A DNA stretch of 64,000 nucleotides, taken from assembly GCA_946405135.1 (NCBI GenBank), contig CAMJGD010000003.1, positions 163,214 through 227,213 on the forward strand. Reading direction: 5' to 3'. The DNA comes from an uncultured Clostridiaceae bacterium. Lineage in GTDB: Bacteria > Bacillota > Clostridia > Clostridiales > Clostridiaceae. This document shows, piece by piece, positions 1 through 8,997 of the stretch (positions within the stretch are counted from its first letter, which is position 1; each line of letters opens with the position of its first letter). The translations under genes and the position numbers were made by a program. The notes beneath the pieces are model-generated. The model searched no databases and was not told where the DNA came from. It saw only the letters and a list, made by a program, of their open reading frames with translations.

Positions 1-617
1 GCAATGGATATCATGGACCAACTATAGGTGTGGCTTATACTAATGATTTTAAAGAATTCCATCAGCTTGAAAATGCATTTTTACCTTACAATAGAAATGG
101 AGTTTTATTCCCAAGAAAGATAAATGGAAAGTTTGCAATGTTAAGCAGACCAAGTGATACAGGACATACTTCCTTTGGAGATATATTCTACAGTGAAAGT
201 CCAGACCTAGTTTACTGGGGAAAACATAGACATGTAATGGGTCCAAGAGGTTGGTGGCAGAGCACTAAAATAGGTGCAGGCCCTGTACCTATAGAAACTA
301 AAGAAGGATGGCTTCTATTCTATCATGGAGTTTTAACTTCCTGTAATGGATATGTATATCATTTTGGAGCAGCTCTTCTTGATTTAGATGAGCCATGGAA
401 GGTTTTATACAGAACTGAGCCATACTTAATGTCTCCACAGACTATATATGAATGTGTAGGAGATGTACCAAATGTAGTATTCCCTTGTGCAGCACTAGCT
501 GACAGTGAAACAGGAAGAATAGCTATCTACTATGGAGCAGCAGACACTGTAACTGGACTTGCATTTACTCAAGTAGATGAGCTTATAGATTATATAAAGA
601 CTCACTCAAAATTATAA
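1..617 (+). CDS. GH130-family glycoside phosphorylase/glycosidase, C-terminal part (5' end outside window)
   Basis: The frame is open from the first bases of the window, so this is the 3' part of a longer gene; the GTG at position 30 is internal. The protein resembles family GH130 (COG2152) enzymes, which phosphorolyse beta-mannosides such as mannosyl-glucose or mannooligosaccharides in the cytoplasm. Visible family features are the beta-propeller strands with [40 protein letters not shown] and the C-terminal [15 protein letters not shown] blade. The catalytic Asp lies in the missing N-terminal half, so substrate class cannot be judged. A terminator-like inverted repeat follows at 641-733. 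Family assignment is fairly sure; the exact substrate is not. Confidence 0.8.
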   Translation, partial: NGYHGPTIGVAYTNDFKEFHQLENAFLPYNRNGVLFPRKINGKFAMLSRPSDTGHTSFGDIFYSESPDLVYWGKHRHVMGPRGWWQSTKIGAGPVPIETKEGWLLFYHGVLTSCNGYVYHFGAALLDLDEPWKVLYRTEPYLMSPQTIYECVGDVPNVVFPCAALADSETGRIAIYYGAADTVTGLAFTQVDELIDYIKTHSKL

Positions 618-640
618 TTTGACCTAATATAAAAATTACA

Positions 641-733
641 AGAGGCTGTTGTATTAAGAATTTTACATACAATATATTGTTTTTCAAATTTGAAAACTAT
701 ATATTAGTATTTATCCTTATTACAACAGCCTCT
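641..733. terminator. Long-loop inverted repeat, likely terminator between convergent genes
   Basis: AGAGGCTGTTGTA at 641-653 is perfectly complementary to 721-733. The 67-base loop holds a second AT palindrome around TCAAATTTGA. T residues follow on the plus strand. It lies between the end of the GH130 gene and the converging lipoprotein gene, so it may stop transcription from both sides. A small MITE-like element is an alternative because the ends are perfect and the interior is AT-rich. Confidence 0.5.
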
Positions 734-735
734 TT

Positions 736-817
736 TATACAAACTTTAAAAGTTGTAGGCACAAATTAATTTAGGAATATTTCAATTTAACAACCTCTTT
801 ATACAAACTTTAAAAGT
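736..817. repeat. Short direct repeat overlapping the lipoprotein gene end
   Basis: The 18 bases TATACAAACTTTAAAAGT occur at 736-753 and again at 800-817, both preceded by a CCTCTTT-like stretch. The second copy contains the stop codon of the reverse-strand lipoprotein gene. The spacing is 64 bp. The simplest reading is a local duplication of the gene's 3' end; no element is visible between the copies. Confidence 0.55.
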
Positions 818-2402
818 CTTTATCAGGTAAATTATTTGAAAAGGACTTTACTGGGGAGAAATCCTTTATGTTATTACCTTTTAATCTTAAAGATTTTAAG
901 GAAGTTAAGTCCTTAAGAGGTGTTATATCATTTATTTTGTTATTATCCAAAAGGAGTGTTTCCAAATTTTTTAGGCTTTCTAAAGGAGTTAAATCATTTA
1001 CCATATTATTTTCTAAGTACAATTCAGTTAAATTGCTTAAATCCTTAATAGAAGCTAAATCACTTATATTATTTTTACGTAAACTGAGTACTTTGAGGTT
1101 TTTCAACTCCTTAAGAGAAGTTAAATCTGATATTTTGTTCGAAGGCATTTGAAGCACTTCAAGATTTTTTAAATTTGATAATCCATTTATGTTTTCTACA
1201 TGGCAGTCAAATAGAGATAAAATTTCTAGATTGGTTAAATCCTTAAATTCATCTAAATTAGGAAAGCTGCCATTATACACATCAATGCGGAAAACCTTTT
1301 TCAAATCCGATTCATGAAGTTTCCCAGGTATTTTTCCAAGTTCGTTTCTTATTGCCTTATCTAAACCAGCACTTAAATTTACTTCTTTATCTTCACTAGT
1401 ACTGGTTTTTATATCATAAGTGCTGCCATCTATTACAATAAATTCTGACATACGGCCTTTTATACCGTCCATAAGTTCTTTTGCTAAATAGTATCTGTCT
1501 TTTCCTACAGGAGTGTTATCTTTATATTTTTCATTAAAACAATCTGGATCATAGGTTTCAAAATATAACTTACCATCTACTACTTTATAACCTTTTACAA
1601 GAATTTCATGAAAAGCTTGGCCAACACCAACATTTCTTCCTGTTCTTTGTTCCTTGTTATTGTTTGTAGTTAAATATTTTAGATCCGTGTCTACTATTAC
1701 AATATTTCCATCCTTAATGAATTTCTTCAACTTTTCTTCTGAAAGCTGTCGACTTTCATAATGACATTTTACACCATTTTCTTTAATATATCGCACTGCT
1801 AAAGATTGAGGCCAGCCTCTCTTTTCATTATATCTTACTAAAAAATCAGATCTTGCTGTTTCCACGCTTTTATTAAAATCTTTTTTTACCCACTTTATAG
1901 CCATAGTACAGCAGGTAGGCACACAATTTATACTGGCATATTCTCCAGAGGTGCGCTGGTTTATGTACCAATCATAATCTCTATCATTGCTCACAGATTC
2001 TGTCTGATTTTTACCAAGCCCCCATTTTTCAAGTAAGGGTTTTCCATCCTTGCCCAGTTCTCTTTTTTTATAACCTTCCTTATTGTAGCCTTGTTTATTA
2101 AAACCTTCTTTGTTATAGCCTTCTTTATTGTAACCTTGTTTATCAAAACCTTCTTTGTTGTAACCATCTTTATTATAACCGTTTTTATCAAAACCATCTT
2201 TATTATAGCCGCTTTTGTCAAAGCCTTCTCTGTTAAAACCTTCTTTATTAAAACCTTCCTTGTCAAACCCATCTTTATCATATCTACTGCCGCTTATTAT
2301 GTTTGAAATTTTATTGCTTCCTGAATTATTATTACATCCCATAAATAGAGAAATTGTTGTGCATAGGATTATTACTGATAAAATTTTGATTGATTTTTTC
2401 AT
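810..2402 (-). CDS. Secreted lipoprotein: pentapeptide repeats, C39-like peptidase domain, leucine-rich repeats
   Basis: 530 residues from the ATG at 2402, which follows an AAAGGTGTGAG binding site; a longer open frame upstream has no signal peptide at its head. Residues 1-23 form a signal peptide ending in a lipobox-like LFMGC, so the protein is probably anchored outside the membrane. Residues 41-110 are about 14 tandem five-residue units of the form (F/Y)-(D/N)-K-x-G. Residues about 145-345 resemble C39-like cysteine peptidases: Gln before an NCVPT motif (Cys about 160), His in AFHEILVKG (about 265) and Asp in YDPD (about 285). The C-terminus has about five 22-residue leucine-rich repeats of internalin type (LxxLxxLxLxxNxIxD). 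The domain order suggests a cell-surface protease or binding protein; the substrate is unknown. No partner gene is adjacent. Confidence 0.75.
   Translation of the reverse strand: MKKSIKILSVIILCTTISLFMGCNNNSGSNKISNIISGSRYDKDGFDKEGFNKEGFNREGFDKSGYNKDGFDKNGYNKDGYNKEGFDKQGYNKEGYNKEGFNKQGYNKEGYKKRELGKDGKPLLEKWGLGKNQTESVSNDRDYDWYINQRTSGEYASINCVPTCCTMAIKWVKKDFNKSVETARSDFLVRYNEKRGWPQSLAVRYIKENGVKCHYESRQLSEEKLKKFIKDGNIVIVDTDLKYLTTNNNKEQRTGRNVGVGQAFHEILVKGYKVVDGKLYFETYDPDCFNEKYKDNTPVGKDRYYLAKELMDGIKGRMSEFIVIDGSTYDIKTSTSEDKEVNLSAGLDKAIRNELGKIPGKLHESDLKKVFRIDVYNGSFPNLDEFKDLTNLEILSLFDCHVENINGLSNLKNLEVLQMPSNKISDLTSLKELKNLKVLSLRKNNISDLASIKDLSNLTELYLENNMVNDLTPLESLKNLETLLLDNNKINDITPLKDLTSLKSLRLKGNNIKDFSPVKSFSNNLPDKDF
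2073..2282 (-). repeat. Tandem 15-bp coding repeat (pentapeptide (F/Y)(D/N)KxG)
   Basis: About 14 units of 15 bp inside the lipoprotein gene encode (F/Y)-(D/N)-K-(D/E/N/Q/S)-G. The units are close but not identical at DNA level, alternating GGTTTT and GGTTAT endings, so the number could change by slippage or recombination. The repeat produces long open frames on other strands that are not genes. It would place a charged, Gly/aromatic-rich spacer between the lipid anchor and the peptidase domain. Confidence 0.85.
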
Positions 2403-3214
2403 TAGCTCACACCTTTCGAATGATAAATATTGTTGTATGTATGTGCTTGATACGAAGGTATAGCAATAACAAAAGAACAGGCCATAAGGAATAATACAAC
2501 ATAAATTGCTTACCGTGTCGGTATGACATAGCAAAGGAACAAGCTATAATAAACATCATTATATGTATATACTCAAGACTATAGGTTGATGTTGTAAATA
2601 AAAGTTGATGCATTATTTTAGTATTTAGGGTATATATTTCAATTAAAGCTGATGCACTATTTTAGATTTAATGGTATATATTGCAAGTAAGGTTGATGCA
2701 CTATTTTAGATTTCATGATAGATGTTGTAAATAAAAGTTGATACACAATTTGGGTTTTATGGTATATATTACATATAATGGCAAATATACCATTTTGAAT
2801 TTTATAGTATATTGTAAATAAAAGTTGATGTACTGCCCTTTGTATTTAATTGTATCATATAAATAAATTACAACCCAAATGACATTATAATAATGGGAGG
2901 AATTAAAATGTGAGTAATTATATAAATAAATAGCAACTAAAATATCCATAGTATTATACGAAAAAAAATTATATATTGTACAGGAATATTATGGATAATA
3001 AAAGGATGATGTTAGGAACTGTAGAATAAAAACTTTTAAAGGGAAATTATTAGAATATTAAAAGGATAATGTATAAGAATAGTGTTGAGAATTTGTATTT
3101 TATGATAAAAAATAAGCAGGCATTAAGCTTGCACACGATAATATTGGGTGTTGGGCATGGATATTTTATAGTAAAATATAATTGTATTTACAATAAAACC
3201 GTAGGGGTGATTAA
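2403..3214. other. 812-bp intergenic region with a tandem repeat array
   Basis: Divergent upstream region of the lipoprotein gene (reverse) and the ABC exporter (forward). No convincing gene is seen. It contains the 44-bp repeat array described separately and AT-rich sequence; AGGGGTGA at about 3204-3211 is the ribosome binding site of the ATPase gene. Confidence 0.7.
2590..2860. repeat. Degenerate tandem repeat, about 44-bp period, about six copies
   Basis: The core TTGTAAATAAAAGTTGATG followed by CACTATTTTAGATTT and ATGGTATATA recurs with GATG positions at about 2607, 2651, 2695, 2740 and 2827, i.e. every 43-45 bp; the copy near 2769-2810 is more decayed. The same core appears downstream of the adjacent ABC exporter genes (5707-5934). 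Function is unknown; a dispersed intergenic repeat or a multi-site regulatory region is possible. Confidence 0.7.
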
Positions 3215-4003
3215 ATGGAAAATATAAATGAACCAATTATTACTATGAGGGATTTAAGAATGAGCTTTGATAGTAAAGTAGTATTAAAAGGGGTAAACTT
3301 AGATGTATATAAAGGTCAGATAATTGGCTACATAGGACCGAATGGAGCTGGCAAAAGCACCACAGTAAAGATAATGTTAGGACTTGTACAAGGATATAGT
3401 GGAGAAGTAAAGATATTAGGTGAAGATATATCAAAAGGTGATATAAGCTATAAGAAAAAAATAGGATATGTACCTGAAATTGCAGAGATATATGATAATT
3501 TAACTGCTAAGGAGTATTTGACATTTATAGGAGAATTATATGGCTTAGAATATGAAGAAGCAGATAGTAAAGCAAGTAGACTCATGGAACTATTTGGTAT
3601 TCAAGATTCCTATAATTCAAGAATTTCTTCTTACTCCAAAGGTATGAAACAAAAGGTGGTTATCATATCAAGCCTGCTTCATAATCCTGAAATATTATTT
3701 TTAGATGAACCTCTAAGTGGATTAGATGCTAATAGTGTTATGGTAGTTAAAGAGATATTTTCAGAGTTAGCAGCTCAAGGTAAAACTATATTCTATTCTT
3801 CTCACATAATGGATGTGGTAGAAAAGATAAGCAGCAGAATTGTACTATTAAATAATGGACAAATAGTTGCAGATGGAAGCTTTAAAGAACTTAAAGATAA
3901 AAGCAAAGAAAATTCTCTTGAAGAGATATTTAATGAACTTACAGGATTTAATAGACATAGAGAAATTGCTGAAGAATTTGTGTCAATAATTCAAGGGGTG
4001 TAA
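3215..4003 (+). CDS. ABC transporter ATP-binding protein (ABC-2 exporter type)
   Basis: 262 residues, normal for an exporter ATPase. Walker A GPNGAGKST near residue 43, signature YSKGMKQK, Walker B ILFLDEP followed by LSGLD, and an H-loop SSH are all present, so it should hydrolyse ATP. It resembles the CcmA/EcsA-like group that drives small export complexes. The permease gene starts 4 bases after its stop, showing a two-gene operon and a likely complex at the membrane. A GGGGTGA binding site precedes the ATG. The exported substrate cannot be read from the sequence. Confidence 0.9.
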   Translation: MENINEPIITMRDLRMSFDSKVVLKGVNLDVYKGQIIGYIGPNGAGKSTTVKIMLGLVQGYSGEVKILGEDISKGDISYKKKIGYVPEIAEIYDNLTAKEYLTFIGELYGLEYEEADSKASRLMELFGIQDSYNSRISSYSKGMKQKVVIISSLLHNPEILFLDEPLSGLDANSVMVVKEIFSELAAQGKTIFYSSHIMDVVEKISSRIVLLNNGQIVADGSFKELKDKSKENSLEEIFNELTGFNRHREIAEEFVSIIQGV

Positions 4004-4007
4004 TATT

Positions 4008-5660
4008 ATGAGGGATTTTAAAGTATTAAAGTTTTTGGATAGATTTAAACATCTATTTGAAAAATCAGGTATAAATTATGAAGTAATGAGAAAGATACTT
4101 CAGATGAAGCTTATAATGGATGGAAGAAGAACCTTGACCATAATGAATAATTCTAATAAAAAACAAGATGATGATAATGGATTCTTTAAATCCTTATGGG
4201 TATATACCTTATTAGGTTTAATAGTTATGATTTTAGTAATACCCGATAAAAGCTTCATGTTTCAGATGAGTTTCGCATTTGGAATTATGATGTTCATGAT
4301 AATGACATCCCTTATATCAGATTTTTCCTCTATTCTTATAGATGTGCAAGATAAAAATATACTTTTTTCTAAACCTGTAGACAGTAAAACCATAAATGCA
4401 GCAAAATTCCTGCATATTTTCATATATATGTTTTATATAACCATGGCTATGATGGCACCATCACTTATTGCTTCGCTTATTAGGCACGGAATAGGATTTT
4501 TTATGTTATTTTTATTTGAGATAATACTTATGGATTTATTCATAATAGTGTTAACCGCATTATTATATTTTCTAATCTTAAGATTTTTTGATGGAGAAAA
4601 GCTAAAGGATATAATAAATTATGTGCAGATAATTTTGTCCATTGCTATTACTGTAGGTTATCAACTTATAGGAAGACTTTTTAATGTTATGGATATAAAC
4701 ATGACTTTTATTCCAAAGTGGTGGCAGTATTTCATTGTACCTATATGGTTTGCAGCTCCCTTTGAAATGATATTTAAAGGATCTAGCAATAATTATCTTA
4801 TAATATTTTCAATCCTTGCTATAGTAGTACCTATAATCTCTATCTTTGTTTATTCAAAATCTATGTCAGCTTTTGAGAAAAACCTTCAAAAGTTAAACAA
4901 TAATGGAACTAGAAATAATAAGAACAAAATAACTTTAAATCAGAAATTGTCTAAAATGATATGTCCTGACAAAGAAGAAAGAGCATTTTTTAATTTTTCT
5001 TGTAATATGCTAAAAAATGAAAGAGAATTTAAACTTAAAGTGTATCCTTCCTTGGGATTTGCTATTATATTTCCGTTCATTTTTATGTTTAATGAAATGA
5101 GAGATATGCATTCTTTTAGCCAATGGATTACTGATATGCGTTCTACTAAATACTATTTAAACATATATTTCTGTGCATTATTTCTGCCCATGGTAGTGAT
5201 GATGATAAAGTATTCTGGAAAATATAAAGGAGCTTGGATTTATAAAACTATGCCTATAAATAGATTATCATCTGTATTTAAGGGAGCGTTTAAGGCGTTT
5301 ATAGTTAGGCTTATTTTACCTATATATATTTTTGAATGTATAATATTTATGCTTATATTTGGATTAAGTATTTTTCCACATCTTATTGTAGTATTCTTAA
5401 ATATGATTTTATTTTCTATTATCAGTTTTAAAATAACTAAAAAGGGATTACCTTTCTCTATAAGTTTTCAAGTAACCCAGCAGAGTGAAGGGTTAATGAT
5501 GATTCCTTTAATGATTCTGCTTGGAATAATTGCAGGAATACATTATGTGTTAACAAAAGTCAGCTATGCTGTATATATTTATATGATAATAATGCTTTTA
5601 CTGGATATACTTTTATGGAAAAAAGCTTTTAATATCAAGTGGGAAAGTTTGCAGGATTAG
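4008..5660 (+). CDS. ABC transporter permease, polytopic membrane protein
   Basis: 550 residues with a basic N-terminal cytoplasmic stretch of about 60 residues, then many hydrophobic segments in two blocks (roughly residues 65-285 and 345-540) separated by a charged, Asn/Lys-rich cytoplasmic linker. This fits a permease with both halves fused. It shares the operon with the ATPase immediately upstream and has its own GGGG-type binding site in the ATPase gene end. No family-specific motif that names the substrate is visible; multidrug, bacteriocin or lipid export are all possible. Confidence 0.8.
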   Translation: MRDFKVLKFLDRFKHLFEKSGINYEVMRKILQMKLIMDGRRTLTIMNNSNKKQDDDNGFFKSLWVYTLLGLIVMILVIPDKSFMFQMSFAFGIMMFMIMTSLISDFSSILIDVQDKNILFSKPVDSKTINAAKFLHIFIYMFYITMAMMAPSLIASLIRHGIGFFMLFLFEIILMDLFIIVLTALLYFLILRFFDGEKLKDIINYVQIILSIAITVGYQLIGRLFNVMDINMTFIPKWWQYFIVPIWFAAPFEMIFKGSSNNYLIIFSILAIVVPIISIFVYSKSMSAFEKNLQKLNNNGTRNNKNKITLNQKLSKMICPDKEERAFFNFSCNMLKNEREFKLKVYPSLGFAIIFPFIFMFNEMRDMHSFSQWITDMRSTKYYLNIYFCALFLPMVVMMIKYSGKYKGAWIYKTMPINRLSSVFKGAFKAFIVRLILPIYIFECIIFMLIFGLSIFPHLIVVFLNMILFSIISFKITKKGLPFSISFQVTQQSEGLMMIPLMILLGIIAGIHYVLTKVSYAVYIYMIIMLLLDILLWKKAFNIKWESLQD

Positions 5661-5706
5661 CTATTTTTAAGGGCCTAGTATATAGTGCTGAGTAGAGATA
5701 GGGCAA

Positions 5707-5934
5707 TGTTGTAATAAAAAGTAGATGATGATGGTTCACTTTATTTAAAGACATGCTACTTTGTAGTATATGTTATAACAAAAAGTAGATAAACAAGCAT
5801 ACAAAAATTAAAGATAAAGTTGATGCTTCAGGTAAATATTGGAAGACGGGTATATATTAATAATGAGAGAATGCTAAGGCTATGTTGTAAGTAAAAGTTG
5901 ATGGAATATGCTCCATCAACTTTTATTTACAACA
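5707..5934. repeat. Copies of the exporter-flanking repeat, the last pair inverted
   Basis: Copies of the TGTTGTAAATAAAAGTTGATG core are seen at about 5707, 5771, 5811 (partial) and 5883, plus an inverted copy at 5912-5934. The first copies have AGTAGAT in place of AGTTGAT. Together with the array at 2590-2860 these flank the ABC exporter operon on both sides. Confidence 0.65.
5883..5934. terminator. Near-perfect 23-bp hairpin made of two inverted repeat copies
   Basis: 5883-5905 pairs with 5912-5934 over 23 bp with one G-U pair and a 6-base loop. It is the strongest stem in the region and lies 220 bp after the permease stop. There is no T-run directly after it, so it may be a transcript-stabilising or processing stem rather than an intrinsic terminator. 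Confidence 0.5.
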
Positions 5935-6184
5935 CAGCTGTATATTGGGGTAAAGCATATAGCTCCGCTTTATATGTAAAAATTATACATAAATAAAATT
6001 TTGTGTATAATTTGCATTGTAAGATATGACAAAAGGTAAATAGCATGTACATTAGTTTATTTGACTAACTGGAAGTTAGCAAAACTTATAACTCCAAAAT
6101 AGAAAATAAAAATTGTAGAATCCTACATATAATATTCACAGTAAATATATAATTAATACACTATAAACCTAGTGGCAATACTCT

Positions 6185-6211
6185 TATAATAAAATTGTGA
6201 AAACGTTAAAG
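6185..6211 (+). promoter_or_regulatory. Promoter -10 with cre-like CcpA site
   Basis: TATAAT at 6185-6190 is followed by TGAAAACGTTAAAG at 6198-6211, one mismatch from the Gram-positive cre consensus TGWAARCGYTWNCW. A site at the transcription start would fit repression by CcpA, as expected for a sugar-binding protein gene. No good -35 box is visible. Confidence 0.45.
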
Positions 6212-6242
6212 CAGTTAATTTTAAAGAGTTGGAGGGAGTTAA

Positions 6243-7712
6243 ATGCTAAAATTTAAAAAACTTATGGCCCTAACTATGGGAGTAGTTATGGCATCATCCT
6301 TAGCTTTAACAGGATGTGGAAAAGGCAAGGATGCAGCAAAAGAAGGTAAAAGTTCAGAACCTGTAAATCTTGTTTGGTATACTATAGGAACTCCACAAAA
6401 GGATACTGAAAAAGTACAAGAGGAGATAAATAAGTATACTAAAGAAAAAATCAATGCTACTGTAACTATAAAGCAAATAGACTGGGGTGATTACAACCAA
6501 AAAATGCAGGTTGTAATTAATTCAGGAGAAGAGTTTGATATGTGCTTTACTTGCTCCTGGGCAAATGATTATTTAACTAATGCTAGAAAAGGTGCATTTG
6601 CAGAATTAGATGGTTTACTTGATAAATATGGTAAAGAAACTAAAGCAGCTATAGATCCATCATTCTTGGAAGGTGCAAGAATAGATGGAAAGATTTATGC
6701 AATACCAACAAATAAAGAACTTGGAGTATCACCAAGCTGGGTATTCACAAAGGAATATGTAGATAAGTATAAAATCGATGTAACAAAGATACATAGTCTT
6801 GAAGACTTAGAACCAGTATTAAAGATGATCAAAGAAAAGGAACCAAATGTAGTACCTTTCTTTGCAAGAAAAGACTTTACTTCAGCATTAAACTTTGAAA
6901 AAATAGTAGATCCAGTAGGTATATCACTTGTAGATAGTAACTTAAAAGCTGTAAATATATTTGAAACTGATGAAATGAAAAAGAACTTAGAAACTATGCA
7001 CAAATTCTACAAAGCTGGATACATCAACAAAGATGCAGCTACTATAAATGCTAGTGATTTCAACGCAGATAAAGGCATAAAGAAATTTGTAACAAAAGCA
7101 GATGGTCAGCCTTATGCTGATGGAATATGGTCAAAAGACTTAGGATATCAAGTAGTTTCCAGCCCAATAATGGATACTTATATCACTAATGGATCAACTA
7201 CAGGTGCTATGCAGGCTATATCAGTTACTTCAAAACATCAGGAAAAAGCAATGGAATTCTTAAATCTATTAAATACTGATAAGAAATTAAGAAACCTTGT
7301 TAACTACGGAATAGAAGGAACTCACTATGAAAAAGTTGATGATTCATCCATTAAGTTATTACCAGCTTCAAAAGATTATGCAATGCCATACTTCTCACTT
7401 GGAAACTTATTTATAACTTATACTATGGATAATGAACCAAAGACTAAATGGGATGAATTTAAGAAATTCAATGACAGTTCCAAGAAATCACCAGCTCTTG
7501 GATTTAAATTTGACCCAACTCCTGTAAGCACAGAAATTGCAGGATTCAAGAATATATTAGATGAATTTGGACCAAGTTTATATACAGGAACAGTAGATCC
7601 TAATGAATACTTGCCAAAAATAAATGCAAAGCTTAAAGCAGCTGGCATAGATAAAGTAATCGCTGAAATGCAGAAACAGTTAGATGATTGGCAGAAAAAA
7701 AATAAAAAATAG
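6243..7712 (+). CDS. Extracellular solute-binding lipoprotein (carbohydrate ABC importer, LplA-like, DUF3502)
   Basis: 489 residues with a signal peptide and lipobox ALTGC (Cys at about 25), so it is a membrane-anchored receptor outside the cell. The body has the bacterial extracellular solute-binding fold (VNLVWYTIGTPQKDTEKVQEE start) and the C-terminal region matches DUF3502 as found in LplA-type sugar receptors. The GGAGG binding site sits just before the ATG. No permease or ATPase lies next to it; an intrinsic terminator follows directly, so it is expressed alone. It probably delivers an oligosaccharide to importer genes elsewhere. A cre-like site in the promoter supports a sugar role. 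Confidence 0.85.
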   Translation: MLKFKKLMALTMGVVMASSLALTGCGKGKDAAKEGKSSEPVNLVWYTIGTPQKDTEKVQEEINKYTKEKINATVTIKQIDWGDYNQKMQVVINSGEEFDMCFTCSWANDYLTNARKGAFAELDGLLDKYGKETKAAIDPSFLEGARIDGKIYAIPTNKELGVSPSWVFTKEYVDKYKIDVTKIHSLEDLEPVLKMIKEKEPNVVPFFARKDFTSALNFEKIVDPVGISLVDSNLKAVNIFETDEMKKNLETMHKFYKAGYINKDAATINASDFNADKGIKKFVTKADGQPYADGIWSKDLGYQVVSSPIMDTYITNGSTTGAMQAISVTSKHQEKAMEFLNLLNTDKKLRNLVNYGIEGTHYEKVDDSSIKLLPASKDYAMPYFSLGNLFITYTMDNEPKTKWDEFKKFNDSSKKSPALGFKFDPTPVSTEIAGFKNILDEFGPSLYTGTVDPNEYLPKINAKLKAAGIDKVIAEMQKQLDDWQKKNKK

Positions 7713-7744
7713 TTCTATTCATAAATAGCCCCGATGAAATAATT

Positions 7745-7780
7745 AAAGACTCCGTACAGTTAAATGTATGGAGTCTTTTA
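7745..7780 (+). terminator. Intrinsic terminator after the solute-binding gene
   Basis: AAAGACTCCGTACA at 7745-7758 pairs with 7765-7778 (one G-U pair), followed by TTTTA. Confidence 0.85.
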
Positions 7781-8172
7781 GAGTTGTTAACGAAAATTTA
7801 ATAAAATATTTTACATTAAAGAAGTATAGCTGAAAAAAGCAAAATGAATATATTTATTAATCCAAGAAATAGTTATTTACAGTATAAACAACTAACAAAA
7901 ATGTTAATAATATATATTTAAGACAGCTGATAAAATAAATAGAGTTTTCTATTTGATTTATTAAGAATTGATTATTATAAGGATTTATTAATGTATACTA
8001 TATAAATTTTTTAAAATATGGTAGAATAAATAAAGTATAGTACATATAATGGCAATTAGTCTATAGTAACTTACGTTTCACATAAGCTACAAGGGTTATT
8101 AACTACATGGAAAAAGCTTTATGAAAATACATTTAAATAGATTTTTTATAAAATAACTACAGGAGGTTTAAT
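7781..8172. other. 392-bp upstream region of the first transketolase pair
   Basis: AT-rich leader without a convincing gene. It should hold the transketolase promoter; TATACT at about 7995-8000 is a possible -10 but has no well-spaced -35. The AGGAGG site at about 8161-8166 precedes the transketolase start. I see no known riboswitch fold. Confidence 0.5.
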
Positions 8173-8997
8173 ATGAAAAAAAATGTTGAGGAATTAAAAA
8201 GCATAGCAAAAGTAATAAGAAAAGATATTGTTACTATGCTTACAGAATCAAATTCAGGTCATCCAGGTGGATCACTTTCTGCGGTGGAAATATTAACCAC
8301 ACTATATTTTAATGAAATGAATGTGGATCCAGCTAATCCAAAGGATATGGATAGAGACAGATTTGTATTATCCAAAGGACATGCGGCACCAGTTTTATAT
8401 AGCACATTGGCAAGAAGAGGGTATTTCAATCCAGAAGAATTGTCCACATTAAGAAAGCTAGGATCAATGCTTCAAGGACATCCAAATATGAATGATACAC
8501 CAGGAGTAGATATGTCTACAGGGTCTCTAGGTCAAGGGATTTCAGCCGCAGTAGGAATGGCTCTTGCAGGAAAAATAGATAAAAAAGACTATAGAGTATA
8601 TGCTCTTTTAGGTGATGGAGAACTAGAAGAAGGCCAGGTATGGGAAGCTGCTATGGCTGCAGGCTTTTATAGATTAGATAATCTTACGGCTTTTGTTGAT
8701 AATAATGGATTACAAATAGATGGTAAGTGTGAAGATGTAATGAATCCAGCTCCAGTAGCTGAAAAGTTTAAGGCTTTTGGATGGAATGTGGTAGAGATAG
8801 ATGGACACGATTTTGAAACTATAATAAATGCTATTGAAGGAGCAAAAAGTACTAAAGGAGCTCCTACCATGATAGTATGTAAAACTGTAAAGGGAAAAGG
8901 AGTATCCTTTATGGAAAATGAAGTGGCATGGCATGGAACTGCACCAAACAAAGAACAGTGCGAAAAAGCTTTAAAGGAAATTGGAGGGGATAACTAA
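8173..8997 (+). CDS. Transketolase, N-terminal (TPP-binding) subunit
   Basis: 274 residues, the usual size of the N-terminal half of two-subunit transketolases in clostridia and archaea. It binds thiamine diphosphate: the [13 protein letters not shown]...N motif is present, with [14 protein letters not shown] and HPN upstream. Together with the next gene it forms the cytoplasmic enzyme moving two-carbon units in the non-oxidative pentose phosphate pathway. A perfect AGGAGG site precedes the ATG, and its stop overlaps the next start (TAATG), indicating translational coupling. A second pair with the same split lies at 40635-42390. Confidence 0.93.
   Translation: MKKNVEELKSIAKVIRKDIVTMLTESNSGHPGGSLSAVEILTTLYFNEMNVDPANPKDMDRDRFVLSKGHAAPVLYSTLARRGYFNPEELSTLRKLGSMLQGHPNMNDTPGVDMSTGSLGQGISAAVGMALAGKIDKKDYRVYALLGDGELEEGQVWEAAMAAGFYRLDNLTAFVDNNGLQIDGKCEDVMNPAPVAEKFKAFGWNVVEIDGHDFETIINAIEGAKSTKGAPTMIVCKTVKGKGVSFMENEVAWHGTAPNKEQCEKALKEIGGDN

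Larger units (their letters stand above)
5661..6242. other. 582-bp intergenic region: repeats, hairpin and promoter of the solute-binding gene
   Basis: Between the exporter permease and the solute-binding lipoprotein gene. The first half carries copies of the TGTTGTAA..AGTTGATG repeat ending in a strong hairpin; the second half is AT-rich with TATAAT at 6185-6190 and a cre-like site. No small gene is convincing. Confidence 0.65.

Noticed and set aside
1991..2306. Long overlapping frames on both strands in the lipoprotein gene
   Set aside because: They are shadows of the 15-bp repeat, low in complexity and without starts or binding sites.
2590..2860. CRISPR array
   Set aside because: Copies are degenerate, tandem with a 44-bp period and no unique spacers, and no cas genes are near.
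7781..8172. Riboswitch upstream of transketolase (for example TPP)
   Set aside because: The CTGAGA and related TPP-box sequences are not present in the leader.
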